From the NCBI RefSeq assembly GCF_020149915.1, contig NZ_CP083760.1, forward strand, positions 1,054,001 to 1,118,000: a stretch of 64,000 nucleotides of DNA, given 5' to 3'. Below the pieces are notes generated by a model. That model saw only the letters and a list, made by a program, of their open reading frames with translations, made no database searches and had not been told where the DNA came from. The stretch is from Candidatus Sulfidibacterium hydrothermale. GTDB lineage: Bacteria > Bacteroidota > Bacteroidia > Bacteroidales > F082. Numbering within the stretch: the stretch's first letter is position 1; the number at the start of each line of letters is the position of its first letter. Below, in pieces: positions 1 to 9,019 of the stretch. The position numbers and the translations under genes were made by a program.

Positions 1-1277
1 TTCAGTTTGGACTGGCAGAAGCGTTCACCAACCGGACTTTTCTGCTTTTGTTCCTGCTGCTGTTTGTTCTTGCTTTTCTGGTGATTTATTTTGTGCCGGT
101 TCGCTGGTCGATTCGCTTTTTTATGACGACACAAAAAACGGCATCCTTTTACAAACCGCCTCTTAACCGGAATCTGCAGCGGGCATTGCTTACCCTGCAA
201 ATTGGTATTTCTGTTTTTCTGTTCATTTTTTTGTTTTTTATTTACAGCCAGTTTAATTTTATTCGTTACTTCAACAAAGGATATAACTCAGACCAACTGG
301 TTTACATCGAATTGCAAAACAAACCGCTCTATTCTAAAGACAAGGTAATCAAAAGCGAAATTTTAAAGATTCCCAATGTGTTGTCGGCTTGTTTGTCTGA
401 CGGCATACCGGTATGGGGGCTTCCCGGAAACGGTTTTTCCGCTACTCCCGACGGGCAAAAGACAATTATTGTACGTAATCTTTCGGTGGACAAAGATTTT
501 TTTGCTACGCTGAAAATGAAACTGGAAGGACCCGGGTTTCAGCAAAATATCGAAAAAAACGGCGTGGTCATTTCACGCAAAGCCGCCCAACGGTTTGGAT
601 TACAAAATCCTGTGGGGAAAACCATTTATTTCTGGAAATCGCCGATGATTATCCGGGGTGTCGTAAATGATTTTGTAACCGGGTCGCTGCATTCGGCTAT
701 GCAGCCGGTAGTGTTTAACCAATACGACCAACATTCGGTTTATTCGGTACTTACGGTACGACTTGCACCACAGGGAATACGCAATACGGTCAGAAAAATA
801 AAGTCCGCCATTCAGCATATTGTACCGGGACAAATTGTTCAGGTAAGGTTTTACAATGCTTCGCTGCAGGCGAATTACCAACTGGATCGTGCTGTAAAAA
901 ATACGGTGGTTTTGTTCTCGATTTTGGCCGCGCTGATTACGCTGGCCGGGCTGGTGGGTTTTACCCTGAGTATGATTCACGAACGCACCAAAGAACTGGG
1001 TATCCGCAAAGTAAACGGTGCTTCCGAAAATGCGTTGTTACTGTTGCTCAACAAAGTTTTTATGTGGAACATCGCCATAGCTCTGGTTATTTTCATCCCG
1101 GTTTCTTATCAAATTTCCAAACTGTGGCTACAACAGTATGCTTATGCCGTTCCTATGAAATGGTGGGTTTTTGTGTTGGTTTCCGTTTTGATTACGGCGG
1201 CTGTTCTCGGGGTGGTGTCCATTTTTACGATAAAAGCAGCCCGAAAGAATCCGGTGGAAGCGTTAAGGTATGAATGA
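1..1277 (+). CDS. MacB/FtsX-like ABC transporter permease, C-terminal part (5' end outside window)
   Basis: The frame is open from the first base, so the true start lies upstream; a TTG at 48 is only an internal codon. This is a membrane permease subunit of the FtsX/MacB type, which works with an ABC ATPase in export or envelope signalling. Visible are two hydrophobic segments near the start, a periplasmic MacB-core-like region, and a C-terminal FtsX domain with three membrane helices. The domain carries the family signature ERTKELGIRKVNGAS just after the first of these helices and ends in the typical KNPVEALRYE tail. Bacteroidota carry many such permeases in tandem, so the missing N-terminus is probably another MacB-core region of a protein of about 800 residues. 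No ATPase is in view. The substrate cannot be inferred. Confidence 0.88.
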   Translation, partial: QFGLAEAFTNRTFLLLFLLLFVLAFLVIYFVPVRWSIRFFMTTQKTASFYKPPLNRNLQRALLTLQIGISVFLFIFLFFIYSQFNFIRYFNKGYNSDQLVYIELQNKPLYSKDKVIKSEILKIPNVLSACLSDGIPVWGLPGNGFSATPDGQKTIIVRNLSVDKDFFATLKMKLEGPGFQQNIEKNGVVISRKAAQRFGLQNPVGKTIYFWKSPMIIRGVVNDFVTGSLHSAMQPVVFNQYDQHSVYSVLTVRLAPQGIRNTVRKIKSAIQHIVPGQIVQVRFYNASLQANYQLDRAVKNTVVLFSILAALITLAGLVGFTLSMIHERTKELGIRKVNGASENALLLLLNKVFMWNIAIALVIFIPVSYQISKLWLQQYAYAVPMKWWVFVLVSVLITAAVLGVVSIFTIKAARKNPVEALRYE

Positions 1278-1400
1278 GAAAGGTAGAAAGGTTGGAAGGT
1301 AGAGGGGTGAGATGGTGGAAGGGTGAGAGGGTAGTGGAGGTAGGAAGGGTTGATGGTAAGAAGGTGAGAGGGTTGATGATTTGGATGGTGGTAGGATAAC
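1278..1400. repeat. Purine-rich low-complexity spacer
   Basis: About 120 bases on the plus strand consist almost only of G, A and T in irregular 6-8 base units of the form GGTAGAAAG, GGTGAGAGG, GGTTGATGG. It fills the gap between the permease and the convergent Nudix gene. Related purine units occur at 49275-49310 and, on the other strand, at 36268-36380. An open frame across it on the minus strand encodes only Ser/Pro/His-rich low-complexity peptide and is not called as a gene. Confidence 0.6.
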
Positions 1401-1410
1401 GAGATTGGAA

Positions 1411-1944
1411 TCACTCTTGAAAAAAGAGCCCCAATGCAGCTACTGTCAGGGCATGTTTGATTTTTCCGGTTTTTACGGCCTGCTTCAGCTCCTCCGGTTC
1501 TATTTCAAAAGTTTCGATGTCTTCGCCGGGGTCGAAATGGGTTTTCCCGGTCCGTTTTGCGTTTTGGGCCAGTACAAAATAGCAGGTATTCGACATAAAA
1601 GAAGGATTGGGATGTACTGCTCCGAGCAGCGTCAGTTCATCCGACACATAAGCGGTTTCCTCCTCCAATTCGCGGCGGGCGGCTGCCTCGGGCGAAACAT
1701 CTTCTTTGTCGATAACACCGCCTGGGATTTCTACAGTAATTTCATCGGTACCGGCACGGTATTGTCTGATCAAAACGATTTTTCCTTCCGGCGTTACCGG
1801 AACCACATTAATCCAGTCGGGTGTTTCCATCACATAAAAATGGTGTTCCGAGTTTTTGTGCGTATTCAGTAAATCGCGGCGGTAAAATTTAAACAGTTTA
1901 AAATCGCATACGGTTTCCTGTCCGAGAATTTTCCACTTTTTCAT
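1411..1944 (-). CDS. Nudix hydrolase, ADP-ribose pyrophosphatase-like
   Basis: A 177-residue protein starting with MKKWKILGQ; an in-frame TTG 15 bases upstream is less likely because it lies inside a promoter-like element. Nudix enzymes hydrolyse nucleoside diphosphates linked to another group; this one resembles the ADP-sugar/ADP-ribose pyrophosphatase branch, with VLIRQYRAG before the Nudix box. The box is seen as GGVIDKED followed by RRELEEETA. The loop between the first Glu and the REL helix is about two residues longer than the textbook G-x5-E-x7-REUxEExGU, and the last conserved Gly is Ala. The catalytic Glu residues of the RELEEE helix are kept, so activity is likely. Substrate preference is inferred from resemblance only. 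Confidence 0.85.
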   Translation of the reverse strand: MKKWKILGQETVCDFKLFKFYRRDLLNTHKNSEHHFYVMETPDWINVVPVTPEGKIVLIRQYRAGTDEITVEIPGGVIDKEDVSPEAAARRELEEETAYVSDELTLLGAVHPNPSFMSNTCYFVLAQNAKRTGKTHFDPGEDIETFEIEPEELKQAVKTGKIKHALTVAALGLFFQE

Positions 1945-1956
1945 GCCTTTTTCTGA

Positions 1957-1964
1957 CAAATGTA
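1957..1964 (-). promoter_or_regulatory. -7 element TACATTTG for the Nudix gene
   Basis: On the minus strand the octamer TACATTTG matches the Bacteroidota sigma-ABfr -7 consensus TAnnTTTG. It lies 12 bases upstream of the chosen ATG, implying a very short leader. No clear TTTG -33 box is visible at the expected distance. Confidence 0.4.
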
Positions 1965-2068
1965 CAGCTTTAGCCGTAAAATCCTTTTTTGTTAAGATGT
2001 TTTAACACAGGAAAGGGAACTTTGGAAACGGGTGATTAAATTTTGCTATTTTTACACCATTCTCTTTC

Positions 2069-4273
2069 ATGCACATGAGCGATAAAGCAAAAAAGTTTGG
2101 GGCTTTTGCCGGGGTATATACTCCCTCTATCCTGACGATTCTGGGGGTGATCATGTATCTCCGTTTGGGATGGGTTGCCGGAGTAGCCGGAATTTGGGGC
2201 AGTATAGCCGTTATTTTGCTGGCGCATGTTATTTCCATTACCACCGGATTGAGTATCTCATCCATTGCTACCGATAAAAAAATCAAAGCAGGAGGAATCT
2301 ATTATATTTTGTCCCGTTCGCTTGGACTTCCCATGGGAGGCTCCATCGGGATAACGTTATTTGTGGGAACAGCCCTGAGTATTTCACTGTATATTGTCGG
2401 TTTTGTAGAGAATTTTTTGGATATCCCGTCCATTCAGCATTTTCTGGGTATGGCCGGACCGACAATACACAATACCCGGATTGTGGGAACGGTGGTTTTG
2501 ATTATTCTTGCTGCTATAGCCCTTATTGGTACGCATATTGCCATCAAAACCCAGTTTGTGGTTCTGGGGGCCATTGGCCTTTCTTTGCTGTCGGTTTTTG
2601 TGGGATTTTTTCTCCATCCGGCTGCTGCAGCTTCTTCGGCATCTTTTGTTCCTTTTAAAGTGGCCAGCTTTACAGAAGTTTTTGCCATCTTTTTTCCGGC
2701 GGTAACGGGATTTACAGCAGGAGTGGCCATGTCGGGTGATCTGAAAAACCCCAAAAAAGATATTCCGGCAGGAACGTTATTTGCCATCTTTACCGGGTTG
2801 ATCATTTATCTGGCTTTGGCAGTTGGATTTAATTTGTTTGTAGACAGAGATCTGCTGATCAATAATTATAATTTCTTACTGACCGTAGCCTGGATTCCTT
2901 TGCTGGTAGTTGCCGGAATCTGGGGTGCTACACTTTCTTCGGCTTTAGGCGGAATTCTTGGAGGACCACGAATTATTCAGGCCATCTCCAAAGATCATAT
3001 TACTCCACCGGTTTTGGCCAAAGAACACGGAAAAAACAGAGAACCCCGCAATGCGCTTATTTTCACCTTTATTCTTTCTGAATTGGGAATTTTGGTGGGC
3101 GATTTAAACGCCATTGCCGGACTGGTTACCATGTTTTATTTAACGGCATACGGCTTTATAAACCTGGCATTTGTACTTGAAAAATGGGCCAGTACTGATT
3201 TTCGTCCATCTTTTCGTATTCCGGCCTGGGTAGGGGTTCTGGGATTTATCACTTCATTTCTCATCATGTTTAAGCTGGATATGCTGGCTATGGTCGGAGC
3301 GTTTCTGATTCTGGGATTTATTTTTTATCTCATCCGGAAAAAACAGCTTCACCTGGCCATGAACGATATCTGGCCCAGTGTGCTGGCTTCTATCATCCGC
3401 TGGGTGCTTACCCGGTTTAAAAAAATGCATTTTACCGAGGCCAACTGGCGGGCAAATATTCTTTTGTTTAGCGGTGGCAAGTCAAGCCGGCCGTATCTGG
3501 TTGAATTTAGCCGTTTTATCGCAGGACAATACGGGATGATTTCCAATTTTGACCTGGTGTTGAGTCCGCGTGCCCGCCGGCTTTTCCCTTCGCATCATGT
3601 GGCAATTCCTGAAGAAGAAATGGAAGGTGATGAAGCCATTTTTAAACGCCGTCAGGTTTGTAATGATATTTACGGCGCCATGGAAAGCCTGGCTGCTACG
3701 TATGGGTTTTCCGGAATAGAACCCAATACGGTGGTGCTGGGATGGGGACGTCACACCAAAGAGCCCATGCGTTTTGCCCAAATGTTGCGCTATTTTGAAG
3801 ATATGGATCTGAATATCGTGATGCTGGATTATGATAAGAAGAAAGGTTTTGGGAATTATACCCGGGTGGATGTGTGGCTGCGTGGCGGGTCGAATAACGG
3901 AAGCCTGATGCTTTCGCTGATGAAGTTTATCCATGCCGATTATGCCTGGCACAATGCGGTGTTTCGGTTAATGCTTATTACGAACGGGAAAAAGAAAAAA
4001 GCTTCTATTAGAAAACGGATGCAGAAATTACTGAATCAGCACCGGATGGTGGCCGAAGTTGAAGTGATCGTGAAAACCCAAAGTGAAAATGTTCATGATA
4101 TTATTAAAACCCGATCAGCAGAAGCCGATCTGATTATCATGGGAATGGCAGAAGTGCAGACCGGAAAAGAGAAGGATTTTATTGAACATGCCGATAGTTT
4201 GTATAATGATTTGGGAACATTGGTTCTGGTGAAGGCTTCTTCTTTCTTCAGCGATTTACATATAGGTGATTGA
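2069..4273 (+). CDS. SLC12-family (cation-chloride cotransporter-like) APC permease
   Basis: A 734-residue integral membrane protein. The first 420 residues contain about 12 hydrophobic helices beginning with the LTILGVIMYLRLGWV signature of SLC12 cation-chloride cotransporters and related bacterial APC permeases; the SITTGLSISSIATDKKIKAGG stretch following it is also typical of that family. The last 300 residues are soluble and cytoplasmic, ending in a Usp-like segment (ADLIIMGMAE), as in SLC12 C-terminal domains. In eukaryotes the family moves Na+/K+/Cl-; bacterial members are poorly characterised and could carry ions or amino acids. ATGs at 2069 and 2075 are both possible starts. It is divergent from the Nudix gene and stands alone. 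Confidence 0.85.
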   Translation: MHMSDKAKKFGAFAGVYTPSILTILGVIMYLRLGWVAGVAGIWGSIAVILLAHVISITTGLSISSIATDKKIKAGGIYYILSRSLGLPMGGSIGITLFVGTALSISLYIVGFVENFLDIPSIQHFLGMAGPTIHNTRIVGTVVLIILAAIALIGTHIAIKTQFVVLGAIGLSLLSVFVGFFLHPAAAASSASFVPFKVASFTEVFAIFFPAVTGFTAGVAMSGDLKNPKKDIPAGTLFAIFTGLIIYLALAVGFNLFVDRDLLINNYNFLLTVAWIPLLVVAGIWGATLSSALGGILGGPRIIQAISKDHITPPVLAKEHGKNREPRNALIFTFILSELGILVGDLNAIAGLVTMFYLTAYGFINLAFVLEKWASTDFRPSFRIPAWVGVLGFITSFLIMFKLDMLAMVGAFLILGFIFYLIRKKQLHLAMNDIWPSVLASIIRWVLTRFKKMHFTEANWRANILLFSGGKSSRPYLVEFSRFIAGQYGMISNFDLVLSPRARRLFPSHHVAIPEEEMEGDEAIFKRRQVCNDIYGAMESLAATYGFSGIEPNTVVLGWGRHTKEPMRFAQMLRYFEDMDLNIVMLDYDKKKGFGNYTRVDVWLRGGSNNGSLMLSLMKFIHADYAWHNAVFRLMLITNGKKKKASIRKRMQKLLNQHRMVAEVEVIVKTQSENVHDIIKTRSAEADLIIMGMAEVQTGKEKDFIEHADSLYNDLGTLVLVKASSFFSDLHIGD

Positions 4274-4368
4274 GTTTTAATATGGGCATTTGCCATTATA
4301 GATCTTAAAATACAATAGGTGTATAAAGGCTTTTGGCATCTTTATAATTTGTCGATAGAGAAAAGAAA

Positions 4369-4404
4369 AAAGGGTTGCGGCCATTCCCGCAACCCTTTCT
4401 TTTT
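4369..4404. terminator. Bidirectional intrinsic terminator
   Basis: A perfect 12-bp stem (AAAGGGTTGCGG / CCGCAACCCTTT, arms 4369-4380 and 4387-4398) with a 6-base loop. It is flanked by a T-run on the plus side and an A-run on the other, so it can end both the SLC12-type gene and the convergent gdhA. Confidence 0.85.
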
Positions 4405-4427
4405 CAGATAAGCTGTAATACAATTTT

Positions 4428-5777
<1,350 letters not shown>

Positions 5778-5829
5778 TTATTATTTTTAAGGTTAAACGT
5801 ATTATTTCGTTTCTGAGCCCGAAATTACC

Positions 5830-5837
5830 CAAAAATA
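5830..5837 (-). promoter_or_regulatory. -7 element TATTTTTG upstream of gdhA
   Basis: Minus-strand octamer matching TAnnTTTG, 55 bases ahead of the gdhA ATG. No convincing -33 box. The rest of the 320-base gap to the next gene (5775-6097) shows only this and the promoter at 6038-6069. Confidence 0.35.
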
Positions 5838-6037
5838 GGGGCCGTTGTCCCGTTTTCCGGACGATTTGGGGGATTTTCGTAGGAATTTAAGGGAATTACG
5901 TATTGTACAATCAAAGATTTGTTTCGGGGTTTTCACCGGATGAAAAAGACGCTTTTGCCCTGATAAAATTTCACGATATATATAATATTTTATGGATAAT
6001 CTGCCCTTTCCGGCGTGTTGTTAAAAAATCACATTTT

Positions 6038-6069
6038 TTTGAAATGCAGAAGGATTTTTAATAAATTTG
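6038..6069 (+). promoter_or_regulatory. Consensus Bacteroidota promoter for the acyl-CoA ligase
   Basis: TTTG at 6038-6041, a 20-base spacer, and TAAATTTG at 6062-6069. This fits the sigma-ABfr consensus TTTG-N19-21-TAnnTTTG in both boxes and spacing. Transcription would start near 6076, giving a leader of about 20 bases before the ATG at 6098. Confidence 0.7.
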
Positions 6070-6097
6070 TATGCAATAATTCCTAAAAACATATAAG

Positions 6098-7744
6098 ATG
6101 CTTAAAACAAAGATTTTACCGTCAACAGAAGAAGCGTATTCCTATCCTTTGCTGATTAAACGGATACTGGCCGATTCGCTTAAATACGAACCTAACAATG
6201 AAATTGTATATCGTGATTTGACACGATACAATTATTTTGAACTGAATAAACGAATACGGAAACTGGCCAATGTATTGACTAATTTAGGTGTTCAGGCCGG
6301 AGATGTCGTGGCTGTGCTGGATTATGATTCGCCCCGTTATCTGGAGCTGTTCTTTGCTGTTCCTATGATTGGGGCTGTGCTTCATACGGTGAATTTCAGA
6401 TTGTCGCCGGAGCAGGTTCTTTATACGATGAATCATGCAGAAGATAAAATTGTGTTTACCAATACCGATTTCTTGCCCCTGCTAAAAGGAATTAAAGATA
6501 AACTTAAAGTTTCGGTTCCCTGTATTTTGATGACAGACAGTGGTGAATTGCCCGAAGATGAAATGGTGATTTCAGGAGAATATGAAGAGTTATTGAAATC
6601 GGCCAGCGATATTTATGATTTTCCGGATTTTGATGAAAATTCGGTAGCTACCATGTTCTATACAACCGGTACCACGGGGAATCCAAAAGCCGTTTATTTT
6701 ACACACCGTCAGTTGGTTCTGCACTCGATGGCCGAGATGATTACCTTTGGTGTTTTTGATTCGGTAGCCCGTTTCCGTTCTAATGACGTGTACATGCCGC
6801 TTACCCCGATGTTTCATGTACATGCCTGGGGGGTTCCTTATGCGGCTACCATGATGGGAGTGAAGCAGGTTTATCCGGGACGCTATGAGCCGGAAATGTT
6901 GTTGCGGCTGCTGTTGAGTGAAAAAGTTACCTTCTCTCATTGTGTCCCCACCATTTTACATATGTTGGTTTCCAGTCCGGTGGCTAAAGCCATTGACCTG
7001 AGCAATTGGAAAGTGGTCATTGGTGGCGCTGCATTGCCGGCGGGGTTGGCTAAAGCGGCTCTTGAACTGGGTATAGATGTGATTACCGGATATGGTATGT
7101 CGGAAACTTGTCCGGTCTTGACAGTTACCTATATGAATGCCGAAGACCGGAAACAAAATATCGAACGGCAGGTGGAATTGCGAACAAAGACCGGAATTCC
7201 CATTCCGTTGGCCGAGTTGCTTGTGGTGGACGAAAATATGAAACCATTGCCGCATGACGGGGAGTCTGTAGGTGAAATTGTAGCCCGTACGCCTTGGCTT
7301 ACCCAGAGTTATTATAAAGAAGAAGAAAAAAGTAAAGATTTATGGAAAGGCGGATATCTGCATACCGGCGATGTGGCCTATGTAGATGAACGGAACTTCT
7401 TTAAAATTACCGACCGGATTAAGGATGTGATTAAAACCGGTGGCGAATGGGTTTCTTCGCTGGAACTGGAAAATCTGATTAGTAAACATCCGGCTATATC
7501 TGAAGTGGCCGTGGTGGGTGTTCCGGATCCAAAATGGTCGGAACGTCCGTATGCTATGGCCGTTTTGAAAGAAGGAGAAGAAACCACAACCGAAGAGATT
7601 CAGGAATTTTTGAAACAATTTGTGGATGACGGAACCATTAACAAATGGGCCATTCCGCAACGAATTGATTTTGTAGAAGCAATTCCAAAAACATCCGTAG
7701 GGAAAATTGATAAAAAACGAATCCGGGCTGAATACAAAGAATAA
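6098..7744 (+). CDS. AMP-binding fatty acyl-CoA ligase
   Basis: A 548-residue member of the ANL adenylate-forming superfamily that joins a carboxylic acid to coenzyme A through an acyl-AMP intermediate. Visible motifs in order: the P-loop-like YTTGTTGNPKAV, GYGMSET, the ribose-binding HTGDVAY, the hinge DRIKDVIKTGGEW, and the C-terminal catalytic Lys in TSVGKIDKK. Overall it resembles the medium/long-chain ligases (AlkK/FadD-like group). It stands alone with its own promoter and terminator. Chain-length preference cannot be read from the sequence. The icmF gene at 39.5 kb also acts on acyl-CoAs but is far away. Confidence 0.92.
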   Translation: MLKTKILPSTEEAYSYPLLIKRILADSLKYEPNNEIVYRDLTRYNYFELNKRIRKLANVLTNLGVQAGDVVAVLDYDSPRYLELFFAVPMIGAVLHTVNFRLSPEQVLYTMNHAEDKIVFTNTDFLPLLKGIKDKLKVSVPCILMTDSGELPEDEMVISGEYEELLKSASDIYDFPDFDENSVATMFYTTGTTGNPKAVYFTHRQLVLHSMAEMITFGVFDSVARFRSNDVYMPLTPMFHVHAWGVPYAATMMGVKQVYPGRYEPEMLLRLLLSEKVTFSHCVPTILHMLVSSPVAKAIDLSNWKVVIGGAALPAGLAKAALELGIDVITGYGMSETCPVLTVTYMNAEDRKQNIERQVELRTKTGIPIPLAELLVVDENMKPLPHDGESVGEIVARTPWLTQSYYKEEEKSKDLWKGGYLHTGDVAYVDERNFFKITDRIKDVIKTGGEWVSSLELENLISKHPAISEVAVVGVPDPKWSERPYAMAVLKEGEETTTEEIQEFLKQFVDDGTINKWAIPQRIDFVEAIPKTSVGKIDKKRIRAEYKE

Positions 7745-7763
7745 TTCCGGGTTCAGCATACGG

Positions 7764-7804
7764 AAAAAGCCGGCTGTCTTTTAATGATAGCCGGCTTTTT
7801 CTTT
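7764..7804 (+). terminator. Intrinsic terminator after the acyl-CoA ligase
   Basis: 12-bp stem AAAAAGCCGGCT / AGCCGGCTTTTT (7764-7775 and 7789-7800) with a 13-base loop and a T-rich tail. It is symmetric enough to serve the convergent purM gene as well. Confidence 0.85.
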
Positions 7805-7840
7805 TCCCGGTTTTTCCGGGAAGAGCAGATTAAGTCCGGG

Positions 7841-9019
7841 TTAATAAACAAAAGTACCTTTGTCCGTTTGAATGGTTACTCTTTTTGTTTCTGACGGTTC
7901 TACGTGTCCGACAATTTGAGCTTCTACATTAAAATGCTTTGAAATTTCAATGATCTGTTCCGCATTTTCTTCCGGTACATAAAGCTCCATGCGATGTCCC
8001 ATATTAAAAACCTGGTACATTTCATGCCAGGGTGTTCCCGATTGGTGATGAATCATATCAAAAAGCGGTGGAACAGGAAACAGATTGTCTTTTACAACGT
8101 GTAGATTCTCAATAAAATGCAATACCTTTGTTTGGGCGCCTCCGCTGCAGTGAACCATTCCGTGAATCTGACTTTTCAGCGTTTTAAAAATTTCTTTGAT
8201 TATGGGAGCGTAAGTACGGGTAGGCGACAGGACCAGTTTGCCGACATCAATACCCTGAACAGGAGACGGCCCGGTTAATTTCAGGTTGCCGGTATAGACC
8301 AGTTTTTCCGGGATATGCGGATCGAAACTTTCCGGGAAAATTTTGGCCAGCGAGTGTTCAAAAACATCATGACGGGCCGAAGTAAGTCCGTTACTCCCCA
8401 TCCCGCCGTTGTATTCTTCTTCGTAAGATGCCTGACCGAAAGAAGCCAGTCCGACAATAACATCGCCAGGCTGAATATGGTTTTCTATAACCTCTGTGCG
8501 GGGAATCCGTGCGGTAACGGTCGAATCTACAATTACTGTGCGTACCAGGTCACCCACATCAGCTGTTTCTCCTCCTGTAAGATAAATCTGAATACCCCAT
8601 TCCCGCATCTTTTCTAAAAAGGCTTCTGTTCCTTCAATTAAAGCGCGAATAACTTCTCCGGGAATCAGATTCTTATTCCGCCCGATGGTCGACGAAAGCA
8701 AAATGTTGTCTGTTGCTCCAACACAAAGCAGATCATCGGTATTCATTACAATCGCATCCTGGGCAATTCCTTTCCATACACTCAGGTCACCGGTTTGTTT
8801 CCAATACATATAAGCCAGCGCCGATTTGGTTCCTGCGCCATCAGCGTGCATGATGTTGCAAAAATTGTTATCTCCGCCGAGAATATCCGGAATGACTTTG
8901 CAAAATGCGTTAGGATAAAGTCCTTTGTCAAGATTTTGAATGGCCGAGTGGACGTCGTCTTTTGTATAAGAAACGCCGCGGTTTTCGTACCGGGAACCTT
9001 TTTCGCTATTTTTTTTCAT
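7841..9019 (-). CDS. purM: Phosphoribosylformylglycinamidine cyclo-ligase (AIR synthase)
   Basis: Makes aminoimidazole ribonucleotide from FGAM with ATP, step five of purine synthesis. The call is a 392-residue protein starting MKKNSEKGSRYENRGVSY; an upstream TTG would add 23 residues running into the previous gene and is unlikely. The Bacteroidota-type long PurM is recognised by HADGAGTKSALAY, MNTDDLLCVGA, LTGGETADVGD and the NMGHRMELY region. Its first codons overlap the end of the upstream OmpA gene by 14 bases, so the two are probably translated from one message. The pairing of a purine gene with an envelope gene has no obvious functional logic. Confidence 0.95.
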   Translation of the reverse strand: MKKNSEKGSRYENRGVSYTKDDVHSAIQNLDKGLYPNAFCKVIPDILGGDNNFCNIMHADGAGTKSALAYMYWKQTGDLSVWKGIAQDAIVMNTDDLLCVGATDNILLSSTIGRNKNLIPGEVIRALIEGTEAFLEKMREWGIQIYLTGGETADVGDLVRTVIVDSTVTARIPRTEVIENHIQPGDVIVGLASFGQASYEEEYNGGMGSNGLTSARHDVFEHSLAKIFPESFDPHIPEKLVYTGNLKLTGPSPVQGIDVGKLVLSPTRTYAPIIKEIFKTLKSQIHGMVHCSGGAQTKVLHFIENLHVVKDNLFPVPPLFDMIHHQSGTPWHEMYQVFNMGHRMELYVPEENAEQIIEISKHFNVEAQIVGHVEPSETKRVTIQTDKGTFVY